A DNA stretch of 64,000 bases. Origin: Neorhizobium galegae. GTDB lineage: Bacteria > Pseudomonadota > Alphaproteobacteria > Rhizobiales > Rhizobiaceae. The notes below the pieces were generated by a model. The model made no database searches. It had not been told where the DNA came from and saw nothing but the letters and a program-made list of their open reading frames with translations. Location of the stretch: NCBI RefSeq assembly GCF_017877055.1, contig NZ_JAGIPG010000002.1, positions 124,001 through 188,000 of the forward strand. Direction: 5' to 3'. This document shows positions 54,499 through 63,368 of this stretch, one piece after another. Position 1 is the stretch's first letter; the number at the start of each line of letters is the position of its first letter. A program made the position numbers and the translations under genes.

Positions 54499-55559
54499 CA
54501 TCGTCCACCCGCCCCATCCGCGTGCTCGTCGCCGGCCTCGGCAACATGGGCAGGAGCCATGCGCTCGCCTATCACGACAATCCCGGTTTCGAGATCGTCG
54601 GCCTCGTCAACCGCTCGAAGCGCGACCTGCCGGCCGGGCTCGAAGCCTATCCGCTCTTCACGGATTTCGAGCAGGCGCTGAGCAAGACCAAACCGGATCT
54701 CTGCTCGATCAACACCTATTCCGATACCCATGCGGACTATGCAATCATGGCCTTCGAGGCCGGCTGCGACGTCTTCGTCGAGAAGCCGCTGGCGACAACG
54801 GTCGCCGATGCCGAGCGCGTCGTTGCGGCGGCGAAGAAGCACGGCCGAAAGCTGGTGGTTGGGTATATCCTCCGCCATCATCCCTCCTGGATGCGGCTGA
54901 TCGAGGAAGCCAGAAAGCTCGGGCCGCCCTTCGTCTTCCGCATGAACCTCAACCAGCAGTCCTCCGGCGCTAAGTGGGACGTCCACAAGGCGCTGATGCA
55001 GACCACCTCGCCGATCGTCGATTGCGGCGTGCACTACGTCGATGTCTGGTGCCAGATCACCGATGCCAAGGCCGTCGAGGTGCGCGGCATGGGCCTGCGC
55101 ATGACGGAAGAAGTTGCGCCGGACATGTACAATTACGGCCACATGCAGGTCCTGTTCGAGGACGGCTCGGTCGGCTGGTACGAGGCGGGCTGGGGGCCGA
55201 TGATGTCGGAAATGGCCTTCTTCGTGAAGGACGTCATGTCGCCCAGGGGCTCGGTCTCGATCCTCGTCGATGCGAAGGCAAAATCCGACGATATCGATAC
55301 GCACACCAAGACTTCGGTCATCCGCGTCCATTCGGCCGAAACCGGTGCCGACGGCCAGTTCGTCCGGCGCGACGAGGATCTCGCCATGACCGGCGAACCG
55401 GATCACCAGAAACTCTGCGATCTGGAACAGGCCTATGTCCTGAAAGCCATCTGCGAAAATATCGATCTCACCCGGCACATGAACGACGCCGTCCAGTCGC
55501 TGCGCATCTGCCTTGCGGCCGACGAGAGCGTGCGCACCGGCGCGCCCGTCCGCCTGTAA
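54495..55559 (+). CDS. Gfo/Idh/MocA-family oxidoreductase
   Basis: A 354-aa NAD(P)-dependent dehydrogenase. The start is a GTG that overlaps the permease stop (GTGA); a much longer frame over the permease is rejected. The Rossmann motif is VLVAGLGNMGRSHA and the catalytic-region motif EKPLA. The substrate is a sugar or sugar derivative imported by the surrounding transporter; what it oxidises in an amino sugar pathway is unclear, possibly a glycoside or anhydro-sugar. Confidence 0.88.
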   Translation: MTSSTRPIRVLVAGLGNMGRSHALAYHDNPGFEIVGLVNRSKRDLPAGLEAYPLFTDFEQALSKTKPDLCSINTYSDTHADYAIMAFEAGCDVFVEKPLATTVADAERVVAAAKKHGRKLVVGYILRHHPSWMRLIEEARKLGPPFVFRMNLNQQSSGAKWDVHKALMQTTSPIVDCGVHYVDVWCQITDAKAVEVRGMGLRMTEEVAPDMYNYGHMQVLFEDGSVGWYEAGWGPMMSEMAFFVKDVMSPRGSVSILVDAKAKSDDIDTHTKTSVIRVHSAETGADGQFVRRDEDLAMTGEPDHQKLCDLEQAYVLKAICENIDLTRHMNDAVQSLRICLAADESVRTGAPVRL

Positions 55560-55585
55560 AAGCCTAGTTTTTAAGGAAAACGCCC

Positions 55586-56587
55586 TTGGGTTCGCTTCAA
55601 CTGAAATCCATCCGCAAGGCCTTCGGCAATAACGAGGTGCTGAAGGGCATCGACCTCGAGGTCAAGGACGGTGAGTTCGTGATCTTCGTCGGCCCCTCCG
55701 GCTGCGGCAAGTCCACGCTGCTGCGGGTCATCGCCGGCCTCGAGGATGCCACCTCCGGTTCGATCCGCATCGACGGCCAGGAAATGGCGACGACCCCGCC
55801 GGCAAAACGCGGCATCGCCATGGTCTTCCAGTCCTACGCGCTGTATCCGCACCTGACGGTCAAGGACAATATGGGCCTCGGCCTGAAACAGGCTGGCACG
55901 GAAAAGGCGGAGATCGACACCCGCGTCGCCAAGGCCGCCGGCATGTTGTCGCTCGATCCCTATCTCGCCCGCCGTCCGGCGGAACTGTCCGGCGGCCAGC
56001 GCCAGCGCGTCGCGATCGGCCGTGCCATCGTTCGTGAACCGAAACTCTTCCTGTTCGACGAGCCGCTGTCGAACCTCGATGCGGCGCTCCGCGTCCAGAC
56101 CCGCCTGGAGATCGCCGGCCTGCACCGGCGCCTGAAGGCGACGATGATCTATGTCACCCACGACCAGGTCGAGGCGATGACGCTCGCCGACAAGATCGTC
56201 GTTCTCAACGCCGGTGCGATCGAGCAGATCGGCTCGCCGATGGAGCTCTACAACAAGCCGGCCAACGTCTTCGTCGCCGGTTTCATCGGCTCGCCGCAGA
56301 TGAATTTCATTCCGGCGGAAAAGCTGGGAGATACAGGCGCCAAGACGATCGGAGTTCGCCCCGAACATATCGCCCTGTCGCGCGAAAGCGGTGACTGGAA
56401 GGGCAAGGTCATCCATGTCGAACATCTCGGCGCCGACACGATCGTCTATCTGGAGACAGAGGCGACCGGCCTTTTGACCGTCCGCCTGTTCGGCGAACAT
56501 GCCTATGCGCCCGACGACGTGGTGTTCGCGACGCCGGACAGGGCGAGCCTGCACCGCTTCGACGCCAACGACCGCGCCATCGTCTGA
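55586..56587 (+). CDS. Sugar ABC transporter ATPase (UgpC/MalK type)
   Basis: A 333-aa ATPase starting at TTG after an AAGGAAAA ribosome site; the residues [21 protein letters not shown] fit the family start. Walker A is GPSGCGKST, the signature [15 protein letters not shown] and Walker [13 protein letters not shown]; the switch His is in THDQVEAM. The C-terminal OB-type domain is present ([10 protein letters not shown]). It completes the murQ-linked transporter and ends 3 bp from the convergent PfkB gene. Confidence 0.93.
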   Translation: MGSLQLKSIRKAFGNNEVLKGIDLEVKDGEFVIFVGPSGCGKSTLLRVIAGLEDATSGSIRIDGQEMATTPPAKRGIAMVFQSYALYPHLTVKDNMGLGLKQAGTEKAEIDTRVAKAAGMLSLDPYLARRPAELSGGQRQRVAIGRAIVREPKLFLFDEPLSNLDAALRVQTRLEIAGLHRRLKATMIYVTHDQVEAMTLADKIVVLNAGAIEQIGSPMELYNKPANVFVAGFIGSPQMNFIPAEKLGDTGAKTIGVRPEHIALSRESGDWKGKVIHVEHLGADTIVYLETEATGLLTVRLFGEHAYAPDDVVFATPDRASLHRFDANDRAIV

Positions 56588-56590
56588 AGC

Positions 56591-57490
56591 CTAATCGTTG
56601 CTCGCAAGCAGCTTGGCGCCGCCGGCCGCCTGCACGGCCCGGCTGCCGAACCGGATGCCGGCGCGCAAGGCGGCTTCTTCCGACGCCTTGTTCAGCCAGG
56701 CATCGATGAAGCCGGCATTAAAGGCATCGCCGGCCCCGGTCGTGTCGATCACCGGCACGGTCTCGGCCGGCGCATGCAGCATCCGACCGTTCGACATCAG
56801 CCAGGCGCCTTCAGAACCACCCTTCAGCAGAACCAGCGGAAAGGCGAGCGACAGCTTGGCGAGCGCGACTTCCGGATCGGCCGATCCGGTGATCGCTTCC
56901 GCCTCTTCGAGATTGGGCAGGAACAGGTCGACGCCCTCGCAGGCCTTGAGCAGGCCGCGATCATAGATCAGCGTCGCATCCCAGCTCGGATCGAGCGAAA
57001 CGGTCAGACCCTTGTCCTTGGCGCGGGAAACGAGGTCCGGAATCTCGTGCAGCGTCGCATATTCGGCGATGTGCAGGTGGCGGACGTCGTCCCAGTCGAG
57101 AGCGGCTTCGAGCGTCGCGGGAAGCGCAGGCCCGGCGCGCCGGGTGAGGAAGGCACGATCCTGGCCGACCACGGCGGCGACCGTCACCTGCGGCCCGGCA
57201 TCTTCCGCATGTTCGATGAAACGCAGATCGACGCCGCTGTCCCGGATCTGCTCTTCGACGCCTGATGACAGCGAATCCGTCCCGAGCCGGGCGGCCAGCG
57301 CCACCCTGCGGCCCGCATGGGCAAGATGTGCTGCTGCGATAAAGGCGCCGCCGCCGGCCGCGATCTCCATGCCGCTGGCAAAGATCTCACGCCCGAGCAC
57401 CGGCAGATGGCCGAGGCCTGTGAAAATCAGGTCACAATAAATCCGCCCGATGCTGAGCACCGCGGATCTCGTCTCTGCATGCGTCATCAT
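56591..57490 (-). CDS. PfkB-family sugar kinase
   Basis: A 299-aa ribokinase-type enzyme. The C-terminal PfkB signature is [13 protein letters not shown], with the catalytic Asp in GAGD; the N-terminal substrate motif [20 protein letters not shown] is present. It phosphorylates a sugar or related alcohol using ATP. It is the last gene of the binding protein-permeases-lyase-ATPase operon and overlaps the ATPase gene by an ATGA junction, so the sugar part of the transported compound is its probable substrate. Confidence 0.9.
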   Translation of the reverse strand: MMTHAETRSAVLSIGRIYCDLIFTGLGHLPVLGREIFASGMEIAAGGGAFIAAAHLAHAGRRVALAARLGTDSLSSGVEEQIRDSGVDLRFIEHAEDAGPQVTVAAVVGQDRAFLTRRAGPALPATLEAALDWDDVRHLHIAEYATLHEIPDLVSRAKDKGLTVSLDPSWDATLIYDRGLLKACEGVDLFLPNLEEAEAITGSADPEVALAKLSLAFPLVLLKGGSEGAWLMSNGRMLHAPAETVPVIDTTGAGDAFNAGFIDAWLNKASEEAALRAGIRFGSRAVQAAGGAKLLASND

Positions 57491-58527
57491 GAACGGCCCA
57501 GAAATCTCTCTGTGCTGGCATCGAAGAGGTAAAGGTCACCGGGAGCGGCTTCGCAGGTGAGTGTACTTCCGACCGCCGGCACGAATTTTTCACGCACGGT
57601 CGCGATGATCGGGGTGTCGGCCACATCCAGGTGCACTAGCGTTTCCGGTCCCAAGGGTTCGACGGCGGAGACCGTTCCGGTCACCGTGAAACTGCCACTC
57701 CCGGAGACTGTCGCGTGGGCGATCAAATCGTGCGGGCGCACGCCGATCAGGATATCGCCGGCCGGCGCCATTTCCACGCCCGACCCCTTCCGGCGGCCTC
57801 GCACGAGGTTCATCGACGGGCTGCCGATGAAGCGGGCGGTGAACACGTCGACCGGGGCATCGTAGAGCTCCGAAGGCGTGCCGACCTGCAGGATCACGCC
57901 ATCCTTCATCACCACGATCCGGTCGGCCATGGTCATGGCCTCGATCTGGTCGTGGGTGACGTAGACGGTAGTCGTCTTCAGCCGCTGGTGCAGCCGCTTG
58001 ATCTCGATGCGCATCTGGGCGCGGAGTTGGGCGTCAAGGTTGGAAAGCGGCTCATCGAACAGGAAGGCGGAGGGATCGCGCACCATGGCGCGGCCGATCG
58101 CGACGCGCTGGCGCTGGCCGCCGGAAAGGGCGGCGGGCCGGCGGTCGAGCAGGGCTTCGAGGCCGAGGATCTTGCCGGCCGCCTCGATCCGCTTGTCCTT
58201 CTCGGCCTTGCTGAGCTTCGACGTGTAAAGGCCGAAGCCGATATTCTGGCGCACCGTCATATGCGGATAGATCGCATAGTTCTGGAACACCATGGCGATG
58301 TTGCGCTGCTTCGGCTCGCGCTCGTTGACGACTTCCGAGCCGATCTTCAGCGTGCCACCGGAGATTTCCTCGAGGCCTGCGATCATCCTCAGCGTCGTCG
58401 ATTTGCCGCAGCCGGACGGGCCGACGAAGACGACGAATTCGCCGTCGGCGATCTGGAGGTCGATGCCCTTGACTGCCTCGACCTTGCCGTAACGCTTTAC
58501 CAGTTTTTCAAGTTCGATCGTCGCCAT
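57487..58527 (-). CDS. Sugar ABC transporter ATPase (UgpC/MalK type)
   Basis: A 346-aa ATPase. Walker A is [11 protein letters not shown], the signature [15 protein letters not shown] and Walker [12 protein letters not shown]; the switch His is in THDQIEAM. The C-terminal regulatory domain has [11 protein letters not shown]. It is a different protein from the ATPase at 55586, so each sugar transporter has its own motor. Its ATG overlaps by one base the stop of the ArgH-like gene. Confidence 0.93.
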   Translation of the reverse strand: MATIELEKLVKRYGKVEAVKGIDLQIADGEFVVFVGPSGCGKSTTLRMIAGLEEISGGTLKIGSEVVNEREPKQRNIAMVFQNYAIYPHMTVRQNIGFGLYTSKLSKAEKDKRIEAAGKILGLEALLDRRPAALSGGQRQRVAIGRAMVRDPSAFLFDEPLSNLDAQLRAQMRIEIKRLHQRLKTTTVYVTHDQIEAMTMADRIVVMKDGVILQVGTPSELYDAPVDVFTARFIGSPSMNLVRGRRKGSGVEMAPAGDILIGVRPHDLIAHATVSGSGSFTVTGTVSAVEPLGPETLVHLDVADTPIIATVREKFVPAVGSTLTCEAAPGDLYLFDASTERFLGRS

Positions 58528-60041
58528 CAGCGGGCTCCCGTCAGGGCGGTGAATTTCTGGTTCAGTTCGGCTGCGGCCTTTGCCTCATGGTCCGCAGCCT
58601 TTTTGGCTTCGGCCTCGAAGGCGGCGAGCTTGTCGCGATAAGCTGTTATCGCAGCCTTCATCGGTTCCGGCGCGGGACCGCCGAAACGGGCGCGCACGGC
58701 GACGAAATGCTCGGGCGAGACGATTTGTCTGAATTTCTGGAGGTCGATCGAAGGTTTGCGGCCGGCCGAATGTTCAAAGGCTTTGAGGAAGGGTTCGTAA
58801 CCGTCATTCGGCAGATCGCCCTTCGCTGCGACGACGCTCTTGGCTGTTGCTGCGGCAATCTCATGCGCCTCGCGGAACGAAAGGCCTTCGATGCGAACCA
58901 GCGAGTCGGCAAGCTCGGTAATGGTGATGCAGGAACGGCGGATATTCTGGTCGACGCGCTCCGGATCGATGCTGATCTGGGCGATCAGGGCTGCGAGCAG
59001 ATCGAGCACCCGACCGGCGGAGGCGAACGCCTCGTAGCCCATGCCCTGCGTTTCGCCTTCGCTGTCGTTCATGTCGGTGAAGGGGGTATTATGCATCACG
59101 TCGAGAACCGTGCGCGCCCGGCCCATCGTCTGGCTGGCGAGGTGGCGCAGGTGTTCGATCGGCACCGGATTGCGCTTCTGCGGCATGATCGAGGAGATCT
59201 GCACCAGCGCGTTCGGCACGTAGATCTGCCCGACCTCGAAACTCGTCCAGAACTGGAAGTCCTGGATCAGGCGGCCGAGATGCAGGAACATCAGCCCGAT
59301 CGCCGAATAGGTCGAGGTCGTGTAGTCCACGGCTGCGATGCAGCTATAGGAGTTGCGCAACGGCGCGGAAAAACCGAGCAGTTCGGCAAGACGGGCGCGG
59401 TCGATCGGGAAGCCGGACGTGGTGATCGCCGCAGCGCCCATCGGCGACAGGTCGACGATTTTCCGAGCTTCGGCGAACCGCTCGATATCGCGGATCAGCA
59501 CCTCGATCGCGGCCGAGAGATAGTGCCCGAACGTGGTCGGCTGGGCCGGCTGGCCATGCGTATAGGCAACGATCAGCGTCGCCTTCTCGCGCTCCGCGGC
59601 ATCGATCATCACGGCGAGCAGATTGCGGGCCTTGCCCATCAGCGCGTCGATCTTGTCCTTCAGGCCGAGCTTGAACAGCGTGTGGTCGATGTCGTTGCGC
59701 GACCGGGCGGTATGCAGCCGGCCGGCGATATCGACGCCGATGCGGGCCTTCAGCTCCTTCTCGATCAGGAAGAAGAAGTCTTCGACCTCGCCGGTATAGA
59801 CGAGCTGGGACGGATCGATTTCCGTGTCGATCGCCTCCAATGCGCCGGCGATCTTGGCCGCCAGATCCTTGTCGAGGATGCCGGTCTCGACGAGCATCAC
59901 GAGATGGGCGCGGTCGATCCGGCGGAAGCCGTCGACGTGGTGGCTCTTGGCGCCGTCGAAGAGCGGCCTGAGTACCGTTTCCTTGTAGACCGGATCGGGG
60001 AACTTGCTGGTGTCGGAAAGGCGCGGGTTGATGTCCGCCAT
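58527..60041 (-). CDS. Argininosuccinate lyase-like protein (fumarase/aspartase superfamily)
   Basis: A 504-aa lyase. The superfamily signature is [15 protein letters not shown] and the N-terminal [18 protein letters not shown] binding motif is as in ArgH. However, the segment after the signature reads [17 protein letters not shown] where biosynthetic ArgH has a PLxYNxDxQEDK-type loop, and the N-terminus lacks the WGGRF opening. It lies inside a sugar-type ABC operon, 4 bp from a permease gene, and not with arginine genes. It should eliminate fumarate or a similar acid from an N-substituted aspartate-like compound. Relatives include EDDS lyase. Confidence 0.8.
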   Translation of the reverse strand: MADINPRLSDTSKFPDPVYKETVLRPLFDGAKSHHVDGFRRIDRAHLVMLVETGILDKDLAAKIAGALEAIDTEIDPSQLVYTGEVEDFFFLIEKELKARIGVDIAGRLHTARSRNDIDHTLFKLGLKDKIDALMGKARNLLAVMIDAAEREKATLIVAYTHGQPAQPTTFGHYLSAAIEVLIRDIERFAEARKIVDLSPMGAAAITTSGFPIDRARLAELLGFSAPLRNSYSCIAAVDYTTSTYSAIGLMFLHLGRLIQDFQFWTSFEVGQIYVPNALVQISSIMPQKRNPVPIEHLRHLASQTMGRARTVLDVMHNTPFTDMNDSEGETQGMGYEAFASAGRVLDLLAALIAQISIDPERVDQNIRRSCITITELADSLVRIEGLSFREAHEIAAATAKSVVAAKGDLPNDGYEPFLKAFEHSAGRKPSIDLQKFRQIVSPEHFVAVRARFGGPAPEPMKAAITAYRDKLAAFEAEAKKAADHEAKAAAELNQKFTALTGAR

Positions 60042-60045
60042 GGCT

Positions 60046-60888
60046 TTATCCTTTCAGGCCCGCCAGCATCACACCGCGGACGATGTAGCGCTGCAGGACG
60101 AGGAAGACGAGAAGAGTGGGAAGGGTGGCGATCGCCGCCCCCGTCATGATCATTTCCCACTGGATGGATTGCTCGACCGCGAAGCTCGAAAGCCCGACCG
60201 GCAGCGTATAGAGTTCCTTGCTGGTAGTGACGATCAGCGGCCAGAAGAACGCCGTCCAGTTGCCGAGGAAGGTAAAGATGGCGAGCGCCGAAAGCGCAGG
60301 CGTCACCAGCGGCAGCGCCACTTTCCACCAGATCTGGAATTCGTTGAGCCCATCGACGCGCGCCGCCTCGATGAAGTCGTTCGGCACGGTTTCGAAGAAC
60401 TGCTTCATCAGGAAGGTGCCGAAGGCCGTCATCATGCCGGGGAACATGATGCCCCAGTAGCTGTCCAGCCAGCCGAGCTGGCTCGACATCAGGTACCACG
60501 GGATGACCAGCATCTCGGTCGGGATCATCAGCGTCGAGAGGATCGCCAGGAAGATGAAATAGCGCCCGCGAAACTCGAACTTGGCGAGTGTATAGCCGAC
60601 CAGGCTGTCGAAGAAGCAGTTCGAGAGCGTGACGAGGACGGCGATCAGCGTCGAGTTGAAGAACCAGCGCATGAACCGCCCGTCGGCGAGCACGGAGATA
60701 TAGTTCGCCAGCGTCGGTGCCGCCGGGATGAGCCGCAGGTCGTAGATCTGGTCGGCCGTCTTCAGCGACGTCGAGAACATGAAGGCGATCGGCGAGACCA
60801 TGATCAGGCCGCCGATGAACAGCACGGTCCAGGTGAGGATCAGGCCGGGGCGGACTTTGCCGTGGCTGAGGCGAGTGGCTTCGCTCAT
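60046..60888 (-). CDS. Sugar-type ABC transporter permease (MalG/UgpE type)
   Basis: A 280-aa membrane protein with six helices. The start is MSEATRLSHGKVRPG at 60888, overlapping the stop of the preceding permease as ATGA; the longer frame is internal. The EAA loop is PNDFIEAARVDGLNEFQIWWKVALPLVTPAL. It forms the channel of the second transporter with the permease at 60885. Confidence 0.92.
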   Translation of the reverse strand: MSEATRLSHGKVRPGLILTWTVLFIGGLIMVSPIAFMFSTSLKTADQIYDLRLIPAAPTLANYISVLADGRFMRWFFNSTLIAVLVTLSNCFFDSLVGYTLAKFEFRGRYFIFLAILSTLMIPTEMLVIPWYLMSSQLGWLDSYWGIMFPGMMTAFGTFLMKQFFETVPNDFIEAARVDGLNEFQIWWKVALPLVTPALSALAIFTFLGNWTAFFWPLIVTTSKELYTLPVGLSSFAVEQSIQWEMIMTGAAIATLPTLLVFLVLQRYIVRGVMLAGLKG

Positions 60889-61838
60889 TTCTTTTCCCTC
60901 AGGATCCAGAGCTGCAGCAATGAGACGATCAGCAGGATGGTGAACAGCACCACCGTCTGCGCCGCCGCGTAACCCATCGCATAGGAGTTGAAGGCGGTCT
61001 GGTAGATCATCAGAACCAGCGGCTTGGTCGATCCGAGCGGTCCGCCGGGATCGTTGGTGGTCATGTTGTAGACCTGGTCGAAGATGCGCAGGAAGCCGAT
61101 CGACGAGAACACCACGAGGAAGACGGTGGTGGGCTTCAGGAGCGGCAGCGTGATCTTGCGCAGGATCGCCCATTCTCCAAGCCCGTCGATGCGGGCCGCT
61201 TCGTAGAACGTGCCCGGAATGGCGCGCAGGCCCGCCATGAAGATGATGATCTGGAAGCCGAGGCCCGCCCAGATCGCCGTCACCATGATCGAGAACAGCG
61301 CCTGGTCGGTCGAGCGGATGAACGGCTGCTGCGGAATGCCGAGCATGCTGAACACGTCGTTGATGACGCCGATCGGCGGCGGCTGGTAGAACCAGCGCCA
61401 GACCCAGGCCATGGCGGCTGCGGTGGTCAGGAACGGCAGGAAATACAGCGCCCGGATGAAATTGTGCATGAAGCGGACGCGATCGAGGAAGAAGGCGATC
61501 GTGAAGGCGGTGACGAGGCTGATCGGCGTGCCGATGATCAGGTAGGTGAACGTGTTCTTGAACACCTTCCAGAACTGTGGGTCCTTGAAGAGCTTGATAT
61601 AGTTGGCGAACCCGATGAATTTCGCCGGGCGCAGCAGGTCCCAGTTGGTGAACGACAGGTAGAAGGCCTGGAACGTCGGATAGAAGCGGATAATCGCGTA
61701 GAAGAGGATCGGCAGGGCAAGGAAACTCCAGACCCAGACGAGGCGTCGCGTCCGCATGGAAAAGCGGTCCCCGAAGGATGTTCCTCCGGGTCCGCCGGAG
61801 CGGCCTGACGCCGCCCCCTGCTGTTCAATCGCTGCCAT
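60885..61838 (-). CDS. Sugar-type ABC transporter permease (MalF/UgpA type)
   Basis: A 317-aa membrane protein with six helices after a Gly/Ser-rich cytoplasmic end. The EAA loop is PGTFYEAARIDGLGEWAILRKITLPLLKPTT. It follows the binding-protein gene by 15 bp and precedes the second permease with an ATGA overlap. Confidence 0.92.
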   Translation of the reverse strand: MAAIEQQGAASGRSGGPGGTSFGDRFSMRTRRLVWVWSFLALPILFYAIIRFYPTFQAFYLSFTNWDLLRPAKFIGFANYIKLFKDPQFWKVFKNTFTYLIIGTPISLVTAFTIAFFLDRVRFMHNFIRALYFLPFLTTAAAMAWVWRWFYQPPPIGVINDVFSMLGIPQQPFIRSTDQALFSIMVTAIWAGLGFQIIIFMAGLRAIPGTFYEAARIDGLGEWAILRKITLPLLKPTTVFLVVFSSIGFLRIFDQVYNMTTNDPGGPLGSTKPLVLMIYQTAFNSYAMGYAAAQTVVLFTILLIVSLLQLWILREKK

Positions 61839-61853
61839 GACCGGCTCCGTATC

Positions 61854-63107
61854 TTACGGCTTGGCCGAGTCGATGATTTCCTGCTCGGCCGCGGCCGCCT
61901 GCTTGATCGAGTCCTCGACGGACTGACCCTGCAGAAGGACGCGGTTCGCCATGTCGATTGCGTTCTGGCGCTGGCCGGCTTCGTCCATGAATAGCGTGGT
62001 GTGAGCGTATTCCAGGCCCTTCAGGAACGGTGCGTAGATCGGGTCCTTCAGGTTGGCCTCGGTCAGCGCTGCGGAGCGGAGCGCCGGCAGCTCGCCGACG
62101 GTCTTCAGCCAGATGTCCATGGCGGCAGGCGAGGTGATGTAGGCCAGGAACTTCTTCGAGGCTTCGAGCTCCTCGCCCTTCGCCTTGGCGCTGATGCCGT
62201 TGGCGAAATAGCTGGCATAGTTGGAACGCACGCCCTGTGCATTGGCCGGCAGTTCGGTCACGCCCCATTCGAAGTCCTTGATGCTCTTGAAGGCGCCGAG
62301 GCGGAAGGTGCCGTCGATGGTCATGCCGGCCTTGCCGCCGCGGAAGGCCGCCTGGCCTTCGTCCATGAAGCCGGCCGCGCCGATCTTCTTCTCGAGCTGG
62401 AGGCTGGTGTAGAATTTCAGGGCCTTGACGCCGGCTTCGCTGTTATAGGCGACCTTCTGGTCGTTGTCCGTATAGGGCACGCCGCCGAACTGGCGGATCA
62501 ACACTTCACGCCACCACTGGTGGTCCTGGCCGCCCATGTCGAGCGTCGAACCTTCGACGATGAGGTTGCCGGAAGCATCGCGCTTGGCGATCTTCTGGGC
62601 GGCGGCAACGTATTCGTCGAGCGTCTTCGGCGGGTTGTTCGGGTCGAGGCCGGCCTCGGTGAAGAGTTTCTTGTTGTAGAACAGGGCGAGCGAGCGCACC
62701 GCGGTCGGCAGACCGTAATAGTCATCGCCGCGTTTCATCGCCTTGACGATCGGGAAGAAGTCGCTCTCGATCTTGGCATGCGGGAAGGCGTCCTTCGGAA
62801 GCGGGGCGAGGAGGCCGCCGGCGACGAACTTGTCGAGCCAGCCGTAGAAGAGTTGCATGACGTCGGGACCGTTGCCGGCCATGTTGGCGGCGATCACGCG
62901 CGTCTGGTAGTCGGCATAGGGGAAGGTGACCTGCTTGACCGTGATGCCCGGATTGGCCTTCTGGAACTCGGTGATGAGCTGGTCCATCGCCTTCACGCGC
63001 GTATCGAAGACATACTGCCAGTATTCGATTTCCACCGCCTGCGCGGCATTGAATGCGAACGTGCTGAAACCGGCGACGAGTCCGGCGAACAAAGTTGCCT
63101 TGCGCAT
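61854..63107 (-). CDS. Sugar-type ABC transporter periplasmic binding protein
   Basis: A 417-aa protein with a signal peptide (MRKATLFAGLVAGFSTFAF..., ending AQA-VE); the longer frame upstream is leader. The mature part starts IEYWQYVFDTRVKAMDQLITEFQKANPGITVKQ, a family-1 binding protein. Later motifs are FRGGKAGMTIDGTFRLGAFK and the C-terminal ligand helix region. It is the first gene of the operon with two permeases, the ArgH-like lyase, an ATPase and a PfkB kinase. The ligand is unknown; the lyase and kinase suggest a sugar or polyol bearing an aspartate-like group. Confidence 0.9.
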   Translation of the reverse strand: MRKATLFAGLVAGFSTFAFNAAQAVEIEYWQYVFDTRVKAMDQLITEFQKANPGITVKQVTFPYADYQTRVIAANMAGNGPDVMQLFYGWLDKFVAGGLLAPLPKDAFPHAKIESDFFPIVKAMKRGDDYYGLPTAVRSLALFYNKKLFTEAGLDPNNPPKTLDEYVAAAQKIAKRDASGNLIVEGSTLDMGGQDHQWWREVLIRQFGGVPYTDNDQKVAYNSEAGVKALKFYTSLQLEKKIGAAGFMDEGQAAFRGGKAGMTIDGTFRLGAFKSIKDFEWGVTELPANAQGVRSNYASYFANGISAKAKGEELEASKKFLAYITSPAAMDIWLKTVGELPALRSAALTEANLKDPIYAPFLKGLEYAHTTLFMDEAGQRQNAIDMANRVLLQGQSVEDSIKQAAAAEQEIIDSAKP

Positions 63108-63286
63108 GTGAGCCTCCATTTGCCCCGCCGGGTGCACCGGTCTTGGGGTCTGATTGTTCCCTGCATTCGGACGCGACCTGCAGCCCGACGCGTTTATTGG
63201 TTTTCGGGAGGCACTCCTCCCTTTCAAGCGCTGCGGCGCTTTGCCCCAGCCCTCCCCTTACGCTTTCCTGAGTGAGGTCGTTTGTC

Positions 63287-63316
63287 AATAAGATAATTTA
63301 CTTGAATTATTCTATT
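63287..63316. promoter_or_regulatory. A+T-rich palindrome, candidate ROK operator
   Basis: AATAAGATAATT (63287-63298) and AATTATTCTATT (63305-63316) pair at ten of twelve positions around a 6-bp centre, in a G+C-rich genome. The site lies in the divergent region between the ABC binding-protein gene and the ROK regulator gene; ROK repressors such as NagC and Mlc bind A+T-rich inverted repeats of this size. Confidence 0.6.
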
Positions 63317-63368
63317 GCGGGATGCCGTTTTCCGGCGTTATGAATTCTGCCAACCTAAGGTGGGCGAG

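Noticed and set aside
53166..55559. A 797-codon frame that would fuse a long leader to the oxidoreductase
   Set aside because: The first 443 codons read out of frame through two permease genes. The oxidoreductase begins at the GTG 54495.
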